A DNA stretch of 60,662 nucleotides, taken from assembly GCA_002433805.1 (NCBI GenBank), contig DJIW01000065.1:1303-61964 (forward strand), in the 5' to 3' direction. Each line of letters begins with the position of its first letter. Position 1 is the first letter of the stretch. The translations under genes were made by a program, and so were the position numbers. The notes below the pieces were generated by a model. That model had not been told where the DNA came from. It searched no databases and saw nothing but the letters and a program-made list of their open reading frames with translations. This document shows positions 1 to 9,535 of this stretch, one piece after another. This stretch comes from Competibacteraceae bacterium UBA6584 (GTDB taxonomy: Bacteria > Pseudomonadota > Gammaproteobacteria > Competibacterales > Competibacteraceae).

Positions 1-1215
<1,215 letters not shown>

Positions 1216-1346
1216 TCGGCGCTTTGAATCGACGCGGCGGTCGAGTTCTCGAACCGCCGCCGCCTAGCGCGGGTTGCGGCGGGATTTCACTCGACTTTCG
1301 GACCTGGCGCGCGTGGCCATTCCAGCCTAATGACGAGGGCAGTTTG

Positions 1347-1652
1347 ATGACGAAATCAGAATTGATCGAAATTCTCGCCCGCAAGCGCAGCGATATCCCG
1401 TATCGGGATGTCGAACAGGCGGTCAAAACCTTGCTCGAACAAATGAGCGAGTCGCTGTCTGGCGGAGAGCGGATCGAAATTCGGGGCTTTGGCAGCTTTT
1501 CCTTGCATTTCAGACCCCCGCGGGTCGGGCGCAAACCCAAAACTGGCGACGCGGTATCGCTCACCGGCAAGTATGTTCCCCATTTCAAACCCGGCAAGGA
1601 GCTTCGCGAACGGGTGAACGACCATTACCGCGACGCCGATGATGTGTTGTGA
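1347..1652 (+). CDS. ihfB: integration host factor subunit beta
   Basis: This 101-residue DNA-bending protein of the HU/IHF family pairs with IHF-alpha (not in the window). It begins MTKSELIEIL and carries the family signature GFGSFSLHFRPPRVGRKP near residues 45-65, where the beta-arm inserts into the minor groove. The ATG at 1347 is preceded by GAGGG. An upstream in-frame extension from 1212 has no conserved character and is rejected. It lies downstream of rpsA, the classical arrangement, and a terminator follows. Confidence 0.95.
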   Translation: MTKSELIEILARKRSDIPYRDVEQAVKTLLEQMSESLSGGERIEIRGFGSFSLHFRPPRVGRKPKTGDAVSLTGKYVPHFKPGKELRERVNDHYRDADDVL

Positions 1653-1700
1653 CTTTTGGGGTTTTCCGGCAGGCTATTCGCCATCCGGCGCCGTTCAAGA

Positions 1701-1729
1701 ACCCACGGTCTGAAGTGGGTTTTTTATTA
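1701..1729 (+). terminator. Rho-independent terminator after ihfB
   Basis: ACCCAC (1701-1706) pairs with GTGGGT (1715-1720) across an 8-base loop, and a T-rich run (TTTTTTATT) follows directly. It lies about 50 bp after the ihfB stop and separates rpsA-ihfB from lapA-lapB. Confidence 0.8.
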
Positions 1730-1817
1730 GCCAATAGGATCGTGACGCCCAACGACCGCTCTGAACGGAACCCTGGCCGGGCTTGCCGCCTTAAAAATGT
1801 GGGACAGGGGGAGGACC

Positions 1818-2120
1818 ATGTACTGGATCAAATTTATTCTGATCGCCGCGCTGCTGTTGCTGGTGTTGGTGGTGGGCATCGAATTTTCGACGCTGAACGC
1901 CGAACCGGTCACCATCAACTACTTGTTGGGGGCCGTGAGCGTGCCGCTGTCGGTGGCGGTGATCGGCGCCTTTTCGGCCGGCGTGCTTTTAACCGTCCTG
2001 ATCGGAGCTTTTGTGGTGCTGCCGTTGCGCTGGCAGGTGGCCCGGTTGCGCCAAGCGGTTTCCAGCAAGGATCAAGAAATCCAGACCTTGGCTAGAAAGG
2101 TGGGACGGGAGGTACGTTGA
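1818..2120 (+). CDS. lapA: LapA family inner-membrane protein (DUF1049)
   Basis: This protein has 100 residues with two hydrophobic segments, about residues 4-22 and 40-68, and a charged cytoplasmic C-terminal helix (VARLRQAVSSKDQEIQ). That is the topology of LapA (YciS). In E. coli LapA works with LapB in lipopolysaccharide assembly and control of LpxC turnover. The ATG at 1818 follows a purine-rich GGGGGAGG site, and the seven residues upstream in frame look like leader. lapB follows 25 bp later. The pairing with lapB makes the call strong despite low sequence complexity. Confidence 0.85.
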   Translation: MYWIKFILIAALLLLVLVVGIEFSTLNAEPVTINYLLGAVSVPLSVAVIGAFSAGVLLTVLIGAFVVLPLRWQVARLRQAVSSKDQEIQTLARKVGREVR

Positions 2121-2145
2121 AGGGTTCGAACGCCGCTTCCGGATC

Positions 2146-3315
2146 ATGATCGAACTCTTATGGCTGTTGCTTCCGGTCGCCGCGGCATCCGGGTGGTGGG
2201 CGGCGCGGCGGGCCGATCGGGGGCGAACCGGCGCGGCCGCGCGCGATAGCGACTATTTCAAGGGTTTGAACTACCTGATCGACGACAAACCGGATCAGGC
2301 GATTGAAGTCTTTACCCGCATGGCCGATGTCGACCGGGATACCGCCGAAATTCATCTGGCGCTGGGCAATCTGTTCCGGCGGCGCGGCGAGGTCGACCGC
2401 GCGATTCACATCCACGGCAGCTTGATCGCCCGCGCCAACCTCACGGCCGACCAGCGCCGGCGGGCTTTGTTGGAACTCGGGGAAGACTATCTGCGCGCCG
2501 GGTTGTTCGACCGGGCCGAGACCTTGTTTCAACAGTTGATGGACCAGCCCGATTATATGGAACTGGCTGTCTCCCGCCTGATTTACATTTTTCAACAGGA
2601 GAAGGATTGGCGCCGAGCCATCGCGTTTTGCGACCGGCTGGAGCAAATCGGCGGGGAATCCAAACGCAAGGAAACCGCGCATTTTTGCTGCGAGCTGGCC
2701 GAGGACGCCCATCGCCAGCAGGACGATCCAGCCGCCAAGCGCTGGCTGCTCGACGCTCTGGAGCGCGATCCCGGCTGCACCCGAGCCAGCTTGTTGTTAG
2801 GGCGCTTTGCGATGCGGGCGGGAGATCACCGCGCGGCCATCGACGCCTTTCAAGTCGTCGAGCGGCAAGATCGGGGTTATTTGCCGGAGGCGATCGCGAC
2901 CTTGGGCCAATGTTTCAGCGCGCTGGACCGCCTTGATGAATGGGTGCGCTACTTGCGGGCGGTTCAGGAGCGGGATCACGGCGGCAAGATCACCGACGCC
3001 TTGGCGGAGGGCCTGCTCAAACAAGAGGGCGAGGAGGCCGCGCTCCAATTTCTCGACCGCGAATTGCGGGAATTTCCGACGCTGTTAGGGTTGCGGCGGC
3101 TGGTCGAAATCAAACTGGGGCGGCGAGAGGGGGCCAATTACGACGATCTGCGGGCCTTGCATTGCATCAGCACCCAGATGCTCAACAGCGCCGCGCGCTA
3201 TCGCTGCGCCAACTGCGGATTCGTCGTAAAATCGTTGCATTGGTGTTGTCCGAGCTGCCAAAACTGGAGCACGATCAAGCCGATACCCGATTTGGTCATG
3301 AAGACCGACGGCTGA
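2146..3315 (+). CDS. lapB: LapB lipopolysaccharide assembly protein (TPR, rubredoxin-type zinc site)
   Basis: The product is 389 residues, the same length as E. coli LapB (YciM). The N-terminus MIELLWLLLPVAAASG is the membrane anchor, and a short R-rich stretch follows. The body is tandem TPR helices (for example DDKPDQAIEVFTRMADVD near residue 45). The C-terminus has two cysteine pairs, CANC and CPSC, forming the zinc site that packs on the TPRs. Known role: it brings LpxC to FtsH and couples LPS synthesis to transport. The start at 2146 was chosen by alignment with the E. coli N-terminus; the longer frame from 2011 overlaps lapA. Confidence 0.95.
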   Translation: MIELLWLLLPVAAASGWWAARRADRGRTGAAARDSDYFKGLNYLIDDKPDQAIEVFTRMADVDRDTAEIHLALGNLFRRRGEVDRAIHIHGSLIARANLTADQRRRALLELGEDYLRAGLFDRAETLFQQLMDQPDYMELAVSRLIYIFQQEKDWRRAIAFCDRLEQIGGESKRKETAHFCCELAEDAHRQQDDPAAKRWLLDALERDPGCTRASLLLGRFAMRAGDHRAAIDAFQVVERQDRGYLPEAIATLGQCFSALDRLDEWVRYLRAVQERDHGGKITDALAEGLLKQEGEEAALQFLDRELREFPTLLGLRRLVEIKLGRREGANYDDLRALHCISTQMLNSAARYRCANCGFVVKSLHWCCPSCQNWSTIKPIPDLVMKTDG

Positions 3316-3456
3316 AAAAAGCAGGCGGCGGAGGCGGATCGGGGTTTTTTATCCGATAAAATGCCCGTGAGGGTTGTATTGGCGGCGATTTATTTTGATG
3401 GTTTTTCCGGCTCCGGCTCCATCGGCCGGATCGCCAACCCCAATAGGAGGATGCCG

Positions 3457-3954
3457 ATGAAATTGTTAAAGATCATGCTCGGGTTCGCGCTGGCGTTATG
3501 CGCCGCCGTAAGCTTCGCGCAAGCGCTGGATATCAATACGGCGACGGCCCAGCAATTGGATAAGGCCGTTAAAGGCATCGGCGCGGCGAAAGCCGCCGCG
3601 ATCGTCAAATACCGCGAAACCAACGGCCCTTTCGGGTCGGTGGATGATCTAGCCAAGGTTCCGGGCATCAAGATGAAGACGGTCGATACGATCAGGCCCT
3701 TCGTCACCGTGGGCGGGGCTCCGGCCACGACGGGCGCGTCGCCCGCGCCGTATCACGCCAACTCGGCGCCCAAGATGAAAGGTCCGGCCAATCCGGCGGT
3801 TTCAACGCCGCCGGCCAGAATCGACGGTCCGGCCAATCCGGCGGTTTCCAGCGATCCCGGCCAGATTCGCGGCCCTCGCAATCCGCCGATCCCAAACGAT
3901 CCGCCGATGATCAAGGGACCGGCCAATCCGGGGGCGACGACGCCCGCGAAATAA
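3457..3954 (+). CDS. secreted helix-hairpin-helix (ComEA-like) protein with a proline-rich repeat tail
   Basis: The start at 3457 sits six bases after a perfect AGGAGG. A second ATG at 3451 touches the ribosome site and is less likely. The 165-residue product has a Sec signal peptide ending near FAQA. A ComEA-type HhH domain follows (LDINTATAQQLDKAVKGIG ... FGSVDDLAKVPGI, about residues 25-85). HhH domains of this class bind DNA without sequence specificity. The last ~60 residues are four 15-residue repeats beginning GPANP or GPRNP. Periplasmic or extracellular DNA binding is inferred. It is not adjacent to comEC, which lies 2 kb on. Confidence 0.8.
   Translation: MKLLKIMLGFALALCAAVSFAQALDINTATAQQLDKAVKGIGAAKAAAIVKYRETNGPFGSVDDLAKVPGIKMKTVDTIRPFVTVGGAPATTGASPAPYHANSAPKMKGPANPAVSTPPARIDGPANPAVSSDPGQIRGPRNPPIPNDPPMIKGPANPGATTPAK
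3781..3951 (+). repeat. four tandem 45-bp repeats in the HhH gene
   Basis: Copies begin at 3781, 3826, 3871 and 3916 with an exact 45-base period. The first two share GGTCCGGCCAATCCGGCGG; the third is the most diverged and the last is cut short by the stop codon. Each unit encodes 15 residues starting GPANP or GPRNP. Confidence 0.9.
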
Positions 3955-4039
3955 CCGTTTGCCCGTCGAGCCGTATCCGTCTTTGGCCGCCTTCTGGGCG
4001 GCCAACGTTTTGGGCGCGTTTCCAATTGGAATTTGACCG

Positions 4040-5290
4040 ATGTTTCGTCCGCTGGAGTTGTTCATCGGCTTGCGCTATACGCGAGCCAAACGCCGCAATC
4101 ACTTCATTTCATTTATTTCCTTAAGTTCGATGCTGGGCATGGCGTTAGGCATCACCGCGTTGATCACCGTCCTTTCGGTCATGAACGGTTTTCAGGAGGA
4201 AGTGCGCAGCCGAATTTTGGCGATGACGCCGCACGCCACCATCAACCGCTGGAACGGCGTGGTGGACGACTGGCGCGCGGTGCGCGATTGGGCCTTGGAA
4301 GATTCGCGGATCGCCGGCGGCGCGCCCTACATTCGCGGAGAGGCGATGCTCAATCACGCCTCGCTGGTCAGCGGCGCGTTGATCCAGGGGATTCTGCCGG
4401 CCGAGGAAAGACAGGTGTCCGACATCGGCGGCAAGATGATTCAAGGGACGCTCGACGATCTGCGGCCCGGCGAGTTCGGCGTCATTCTCGGCAAGGAACT
4501 GGCCAACGCCTTGGGCGTCATGGTGGGCGATAAAGTCACGGTGATCACGCCGCAGGCCAGCGTGACCCCGGCGGGAATTTTGCCGCGCCTGAAGCGCTTC
4601 GACGTGGTGGGGCTGTTTAAGGCCGGGATGTACGAATACGACCGGGGGCTGGCGCTGATCCATGTCGAGGATGCGGCCAAACTGTTTCAGTATCCCGACG
4701 GCGCGGTCAACGGCGTGCGCCTGAAGCTGCGCGACTTGTTCGCGGCGCCGCGCTTGTCCCGCGAATTGGCCGACAAGCTGCCCGAAACCTTCGTGGCCCG
4801 CGACTGGACCCAGGATCACGCCAGCTACTTTCGCGCCGTTCAGATCGAAAAGACCGCGATGTTCGTGATCCTGACCCTGATCGTGGCGGTCGCCGCCTTC
4901 AACATCGTGTCGATGCTGGTGATGGTGGTGACGGACAAACAGGCCGATATCGCCATCCTGCGGACCTTGGGCCTGACGCCGCTCGGGGTCATGGGCGTGT
5001 TCATGGTGCAAGGCGTGGCGATCGGTTTGGTCGGCACGCTGCTCGGCTTGATCGGCGGCGTGGCGCTGGCGAAAAATGTGGATGTGGTGGTGCCTTTAAT
5101 CGAACGTTTATTCAGCATCAAAATTTTGGCTCCCGACGTTTATCTGATCAGCGATATTCCCTCGAAGGTGCAATGGAACGATGTGACGGTCATCGGCTTG
5201 GTGGCCTTTGGACTGGCGACGCTGGCGACGCTGTATCCGGCGTGGCGGGCTGCGCGGACCCAACCGGCCGAGGCCCTGCGCTATGAATGA
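4040..5290 (+). CDS. lolC: lipoprotein-releasing ABC transporter permease (LolC/LolE family)
   Basis: The 416-residue protein has an N-terminal membrane helix after an amphipathic start (FIGLRYTRAKRRNHFISFIS), a large periplasmic domain (about 50-260) and three C-terminal helices. This is the FtsX/MacB fold of LolC and LolE. The complex extracts outer-membrane lipoproteins from the inner membrane and passes them to LolA. lolD overlaps the 3' end. Only one permease gene is present, so it may act as a homodimer (LolF type) rather than as half of a LolC-LolE pair. Confidence 0.93.
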   Translation: MFRPLELFIGLRYTRAKRRNHFISFISLSSMLGMALGITALITVLSVMNGFQEEVRSRILAMTPHATINRWNGVVDDWRAVRDWALEDSRIAGGAPYIRGEAMLNHASLVSGALIQGILPAEERQVSDIGGKMIQGTLDDLRPGEFGVILGKELANALGVMVGDKVTVITPQASVTPAGILPRLKRFDVVGLFKAGMYEYDRGLALIHVEDAAKLFQYPDGAVNGVRLKLRDLFAAPRLSRELADKLPETFVARDWTQDHASYFRAVQIEKTAMFVILTLIVAVAAFNIVSMLVMVVTDKQADIAILRTLGLTPLGVMGVFMVQGVAIGLVGTLLGLIGGVALAKNVDVVVPLIERLFSIKILAPDVYLISDIPSKVQWNDVTVIGLVAFGLATLATLYPAWRAARTQPAEALRYE

Positions 5291-5990
5291 GCGGGCGCGG
5301 ACGCCGGAGGTCGGCGCGGTGTTGGAATGCCGGGGGCTGACTAAAACCTTCCGGCAGGGCGAGGAACAGTTGGAAGTGCTGCGCGACATCAACTTTCAAG
5401 TCCAGCGCGGCGAACGCCTGGCCGTGGTCGGGAGTTCCGGCTCCGGCAAGAGCACGCTGCTGCACGTGCTGGGCGGCTTGGATACCCCGAGCGCCGGTTC
5501 GGTCTGGGTGGTCGGTCAGGAATTGAGCCGGATGCGCGATCAAGACCGCGGCAAGCTGCGCAATCGCTGGTTGGGGTTCATTTACCAGTTTCACCATCTG
5601 CTACCGGAGTTCACGGCGTTGGAAAACGTGGCAATGCCGCTGCTGATTCGCGGCGATTCACCCCAGCAGGCCGAGGGGCGGGCGACGGCTTTGCTGGAGC
5701 GGGTCGGGCTGGGCCAGCGCTTGAAGCACCGACCGGGGGAACTGTCGGGCGGAGAACGGCAGCGGGCGGCGGTGGCGCGGGCCTTGATCACCGATCCCGC
5801 CTGCGTGCTGGCCGATGAGCCGACCGGCAATCTGGATCGCCACAGCGCCGAACAGGTGTTCGAGCTGATGCTGGAGCTCAACCGCGATCTGGAAACCAGC
5901 TTCGTGATCGTCACCCACGATCTCGATCTGGCGGCGCGGATGGCGGCGGTTTGGCGGCTGAGCGACGGGCAGTTGGTTCGAGAGCGTTAA
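5283..5990 (+). CDS. lolD: lipoprotein-releasing system ATPase LolD
   Basis: This is a 235-residue ABC ATPase. Walker A is GSSGSGKST, the signature is LSGGERQRAAVARAL, Walker B is CVLADEPTGNLD and the switch histidine lies in VTHD. The ATG at 5283 lies inside the last codons of the permease gene (8-base overlap), which implies translational coupling. Length and sequence match LolD rather than MacB, since no membrane part is fused. It energises lipoprotein release with the permease upstream. Confidence 0.94.
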   Translation: MNERARTPEVGAVLECRGLTKTFRQGEEQLEVLRDINFQVQRGERLAVVGSSGSGKSTLLHVLGGLDTPSAGSVWVVGQELSRMRDQDRGKLRNRWLGFIYQFHHLLPEFTALENVAMPLLIRGDSPQQAEGRATALLERVGLGQRLKHRPGELSGGERQRAAVARALITDPACVLADEPTGNLDRHSAEQVFELMLELNRDLETSFVIVTHDLDLAARMAAVWRLSDGQLVRER

Positions 5991-6007
5991 CCGGCTGGCG
6001 GCCGCCG

Positions 6008-8320
6008 ATGCGTCTTGGGGCCGTCGCCTTTCTGATCGGGATTCTGATCCTGCACGCGTTGCCGGAACTGCCGGCGCGGGGTTGGGCGTGGTGGCTGCCG
6101 GTCGTGGTGTTGTTGGCGGCCCTGGTTCCGAGCCTGCGCTTGCCCGCGTGGGGTTTGACCGGATTGCTGTGGGCGTTGTTGTCCGCATCATCCGTCGCCC
6201 GATTGCCGGCACAGTTGGAAGGGGTCGAGCTTGCAATCGAGGGCTGGATCGCATCGCTGCCCGAACGCCAGGGGCGCGGCGTCCGTTTCGAGCTGACGGT
6301 GGCTCAGGCGCGGCGGGACGGACGGCCGGAGCCGGCGCTAACCGACCAGCGGCTGCGGCTGTCATGGTGGGACGATGACGGAGGCGACGGCGGGTCTTCG
6401 GTCGAATCGCCGGATTTGAAGGTCGGCGACCGTTGGGGCTTTGCGGTTCGGTTGCAGCGGCCGCGCGGTTTGGCGAACCCCGGCGGTTTCGATTACGAGC
6501 GATGGCTTTACGCCAAAGGCATCGTGGCGACCGGCAGTATCCGCGCTCGACCGGCGGCGCGGTTGCTGGCGAGCGCCGAGCGTTATCCGCTGGACCGCCA
6601 ACGCCAACAGATCGCGGAACGGTTTGAACGTTCGCTTTCCGGCAATCCGTTCGCGGGCATTCTGATCGCCTTGGCCTTGGGTGAGGACGGCGGCGTCTCA
6701 TTCGAGCAATGGGCGGTGTTCAATCGCACCGGCACCGGTCATTTGATGTCGGTGTCCGGCTCGCATATCGGCTTGGTCGCGGGTCTGACGTTCGCGCTGG
6801 TCTGGGGGGCGTGGTCGCGGGCGCCAGGACTGGCGTTGCGCTGGCCGGCCGCTCGCGCGGCGGCGCTGGCGGCGTTGGCCGGGGCGGGCGGCTATACGCT
6901 GATGTCGGGTTTGTCGGTGCCGGCCCAACGCGCGTTTTTGATGGTGGCGGTGGCGGTGCTGGCCTCAATCGCCCAGCGGTCCGCCGCGCCGGGTCGGACG
7001 CTGGCTCTCGCCTTGATCGTGGTGCTGGTGGTCGATCCCGGCGCGCCGCTGCTGGCGGGGTTTTGGCTGTCGTTCGGCGCGGTGGCCGTCATCCTCTACG
7101 CCGTCAGCGGCCGCTGGCGCGAACGGCGCTGGTTCGGCCGGACCGTCGGTTTACAGCTGAGCATCGCCCTGGGTTTGCTGGCCCCCACCTTGGCGTTGTT
7201 TCAGCAGTTTCCGGGCTTATCGCCGCTGGCCAATCTGCTGGCGGTTCCTTGGATCGGCGCTACGGTGTTGCCGCTGAGCCTGTTGGCGGTTCCCGCGGGC
7301 TTTTTCAATTCGCAGCTGCAGACCCTGCTGTTGGGGTTGGCGGCGCTGTGCATGGAGGGGCTATGGCGGATTTTAGCGTGGCTGGACCGAGCTTCGGACC
7401 TGTTGCTCTACCAGTCCGCGCCGCCGTCGTGGGTGTTGGCGTTCGCGCTGCCGGGGGTGGCGCTGCTGCTTTCGCCGCGCGGCTTACCGGGTCGCTGGTT
7501 GGGGGTGGCGCTGTGTTTGCCGCTGCTGTGGCCGCCGGTCGCCGCGCCGCAACCGGGCGGGTTTTGGTTTACGCTGTTGGATGTCGGTCAGGGATTGGCG
7601 GCGGTGGTGCGGACGCGAAGCCATCTCTTGGTCTACGATACCGGCCCGCGTCTCGGCCCCGAACTCGACGCGGGCCGGGCGGCGCTGGTCCCGTTTCTGC
7701 GCCAGCAAGGCGTCAAGCGCGCCGACGCGCTGGTGGTCAGTCACGCCGACCCGCAACATACCGGCGGCGTGCGCTCGTTGCGGGAAGCGATGCCGGTCGG
7801 CTGGATTTTGACCGCTTCGCTGGAACAAACGCCCATTGAGGGCGCGATGGTTTGTCGCGCGGGTCAAGCCTGGGAATGGGACGGCGTCCGCTTTCAGATC
7901 TTGCATCCGCCGGAGGCGGGGTTCCACGGCGATAATGCGTCTTGCGTGCTGCGGGTGGAAGGGGCGGGTGGTCGGGTCTTGTTGCCGGGCGACATCGAAA
8001 CCCGCGCGGAAAGCGCCTTGGTCGCAACCCATGGAAGCGGTTTGGCCGCCGAGGTGTTGGTCGCCCCGCACCACGGCCAGCGCAATTTGTCGGACCCGGC
8101 GTTCTTGAAGGCGGTCGGCCCGCGTTACCTGTTGCTGGCGACCGGCCGTAACCGGTTTGGTTACCCGCGCCCCGAGACGGTAGCGCGCTACCGGGCGACC
8201 GGCGCGGTTGTGCTCGACACCGCCGAGGAGGGCGCGCTGAGCTTTCGCTTCGAGCCGGGCCAGGCGCTCGCTTTGGAGCGCTACCGCCGCGACGCGCCCC
8301 GGTACTGGCGCGCGCCTTGA
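6008..8320 (+). CDS. comEC: ComEC/Rec2 DNA-uptake channel
   Basis: The product is 770 residues. It has an N-terminal hydrophobic segment and DUF4131-like domain (about 1-190), the polytopic Competence domain (about 210-500, with GTGHLMSVSGSHIGL) and a C-terminal metallo-beta-lactamase domain (about 520-750). ComEC moves single-stranded DNA across the inner membrane during transformation. Active-site motifs are LLDVGQG, SHADPQHTGG, LLPGDIE and APHHG. In SHADPQHTGG the usual aspartate before the last histidine is glutamine. ATG 6008 is 17 bp after lolD and is preferred to the in-frame start inside lolD. Confidence 0.93.
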   Translation: MRLGAVAFLIGILILHALPELPARGWAWWLPVVVLLAALVPSLRLPAWGLTGLLWALLSASSVARLPAQLEGVELAIEGWIASLPERQGRGVRFELTVAQARRDGRPEPALTDQRLRLSWWDDDGGDGGSSVESPDLKVGDRWGFAVRLQRPRGLANPGGFDYERWLYAKGIVATGSIRARPAARLLASAERYPLDRQRQQIAERFERSLSGNPFAGILIALALGEDGGVSFEQWAVFNRTGTGHLMSVSGSHIGLVAGLTFALVWGAWSRAPGLALRWPAARAAALAALAGAGGYTLMSGLSVPAQRAFLMVAVAVLASIAQRSAAPGRTLALALIVVLVVDPGAPLLAGFWLSFGAVAVILYAVSGRWRERRWFGRTVGLQLSIALGLLAPTLALFQQFPGLSPLANLLAVPWIGATVLPLSLLAVPAGFFNSQLQTLLLGLAALCMEGLWRILAWLDRASDLLLYQSAPPSWVLAFALPGVALLLSPRGLPGRWLGVALCLPLLWPPVAAPQPGGFWFTLLDVGQGLAAVVRTRSHLLVYDTGPRLGPELDAGRAALVPFLRQQGVKRADALVVSHADPQHTGGVRSLREAMPVGWILTASLEQTPIEGAMVCRAGQAWEWDGVRFQILHPPEAGFHGDNASCVLRVEGAGGRVLLPGDIETRAESALVATHGSGLAAEVLVAPHHGQRNLSDPAFLKAVGPRYLLLATGRNRFGYPRPETVARYRATGAVVLDTAEEGALSFRFEPGQALALERYRRDAPRYWRAP

Positions 8321-8377
8321 TGCGGCGCGGGCGCTAAATCCAGTATCATGATCCGCCATTGACTGATAGGAGCCACC

Positions 8378-8413
8378 ATGCGGATGAGGAAATTTTGGCC
8401 GTGCTCGATTTGA
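8378..8413 (+). other. candidate 11-codon leader ORF overlapping the exbB start
   Basis: TAGGAG (8367-8372) sits five bases before ATG 8378, the best ribosome site in this gap. It opens an 11-codon frame (MRMRKFWPCSI) that stops at 8411-8413, past the likely exbB start at 8401 in another frame. It could be a translated leader, or the remnant of a start made out of frame by a one-base indel. Confidence 0.3.
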
Positions 8414-9027
8414 TCAAGGCCGGCGGTTGGCTGATGGTCCCGATTCTGGCCTGCTCGCTGGCGGCGGCGATCATCATTTTCGAACGCTTGCTGGCGCTGC
8501 GGCGGGCTCGGGTGTTGCCGGATCAACTGGTGGAGATCCTACGCCGCTGGGCGCAGCGGCGCGCCGTCGAACGAACCGAGATGGAGGCGCTGCCCCTGAA
8601 CTCGCCGCTCGGGCGGATCGTGGCGGCCGGCCTCGAACATCGGGGCCGGGGCCGAGAACTGTTGCGCGAGCGCATCGAAGACACCGGCCGGCATGTGGCG
8701 CACGAATTGGAACGCTTCCTCAACGCGCTGGGCACCATCGCCGCCATCAGTCCGTTGCTGGGGTTGCTCGGCACCGTGGCGGGCATGATCAAAATCTTTC
8801 AGATCGTCTCGGTGCAGGGCAACAGCAATTTCAGCCTGCTGTCGGTCGGCATCGCCGAAGCGCTGGTGACGACCGCCGCCGGTCTGAGCGTGGCGATTCC
8901 CAGCTTACTGTTTTACCGTTATTTTCAGGCGCGGGTGGACGAATTGGTCGTCCGCATGGAGCAGGAGACCCTGCAACTGATCGAGCTGTTGGATTGCGCA
9001 ACGAACCCGCTGGAGAGCCGCTCGTGA
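8401..9027 (+). CDS. exbB: MotA/TolQ/ExbB proton channel family protein
   Basis: From GTG 8401 the protein has 208 residues, starting MLDLIKAGGWLMVP as ExbB-like proteins here usually do. It has an N-terminal helix (about 10-30) and two C-terminal helices around GTIAAISPLLGLLGTVAGMI and ALVTTAAGLSVAIPSL. With ExbD it forms a proton-driven motor for TonB-type transport or, in this lipid A neighbourhood, an undefined envelope job. The start is uncertain: TTG 8395 and TTG 8359 are also in frame. Order comEC-exbB-exbD-lpxK-kdsB is common in gammaproteobacteria. Confidence 0.9.
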   Translation: MLDLIKAGGWLMVPILACSLAAAIIIFERLLALRRARVLPDQLVEILRRWAQRRAVERTEMEALPLNSPLGRIVAAGLEHRGRGRELLRERIEDTGRHVAHELERFLNALGTIAAISPLLGLLGTVAGMIKIFQIVSVQGNSNFSLLSVGIAEALVTTAAGLSVAIPSLLFYRYFQARVDELVVRMEQETLQLIELLDCATNPLESRS

Positions 9028-9533
9028 ATCTCCGTCCCCGCCGGCGCGAGGAACCCGAACTCAATTTGGTGCCGATGATCGACGTGGTGCTGGTGTTGCT
9101 GATTTTTTTCATGGTCGCCACCAGCCTGCGCCATCAATCGGAACTGGAAATCCGCTTGCCCGAGGCCTCAAGCCAACCGATGCCGGGCGATGTGGCGCAA
9201 CTGGAAATCGACATCGACGCCGAGGGGCGTTATGCGATCAACGGCCGCGCGCTGGACGGTGCTGACGCGGCGGCGCTGAAGCAAAGACTGACCGCCGAGG
9301 CCGGCGGCCGGACCTTGCCCTTGACGGTCAACGCCGATGGTCGGACGCCACATCAGGCGGTGGTGAGAGTGCTGGATGTCGCCGGCCAGCTGGGCATCAA
9401 GCAACTGGCCATCGCCACGGCGAACGCGCCGGAGGCGCCGGATTCCGCCGTCAAGGCCGCCGCCGGGGCGGCCGGGTCGGACCCGCAAAAGCCTGCCGTC
9501 GAACCCGGCGGCGCGCCGGCTCGGAGCGATTGA
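9024..9533 (+). CDS. exbD: ExbD/TolR family biopolymer transport protein
   Basis: The gene begins at GTG 9024, overlapping the exbB stop in a GTGA arrangement. The 169-residue product has the ExbD signature EPELNLVPMIDVVLVLLIFFM, including the membrane aspartate that carries protons, at about residues 10-30. A periplasmic domain follows (about 40-135), ending in an alanine/proline-rich tail of about 35 residues that is longer than usual for the family. It partners the ExbB upstream. Confidence 0.93.
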   Translation: MNLRPRRREEPELNLVPMIDVVLVLLIFFMVATSLRHQSELEIRLPEASSQPMPGDVAQLEIDIDAEGRYAINGRALDGADAAALKQRLTAEAGGRTLPLTVNADGRTPHQAVVRVLDVAGQLGIKQLAIATANAPEAPDSAVKAAAGAAGSDPQKPAVEPGGAPARSD

Positions 9534-9535
9534 GC

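Noticed and set aside
3300..3360. Possible terminator after lapB (GGGGTTTTTTATC)
   Set aside because: The T-run is present but no stable stem precedes it; only a 5-bp pairing with an 11-base loop was found.
4145..5011. Leftward 288-codon frame opposite the lol permease
   Set aside because: Histidine- and glutamine-rich composition is typical of antisense of a GC-rich coding strand; the sense gene is clear.
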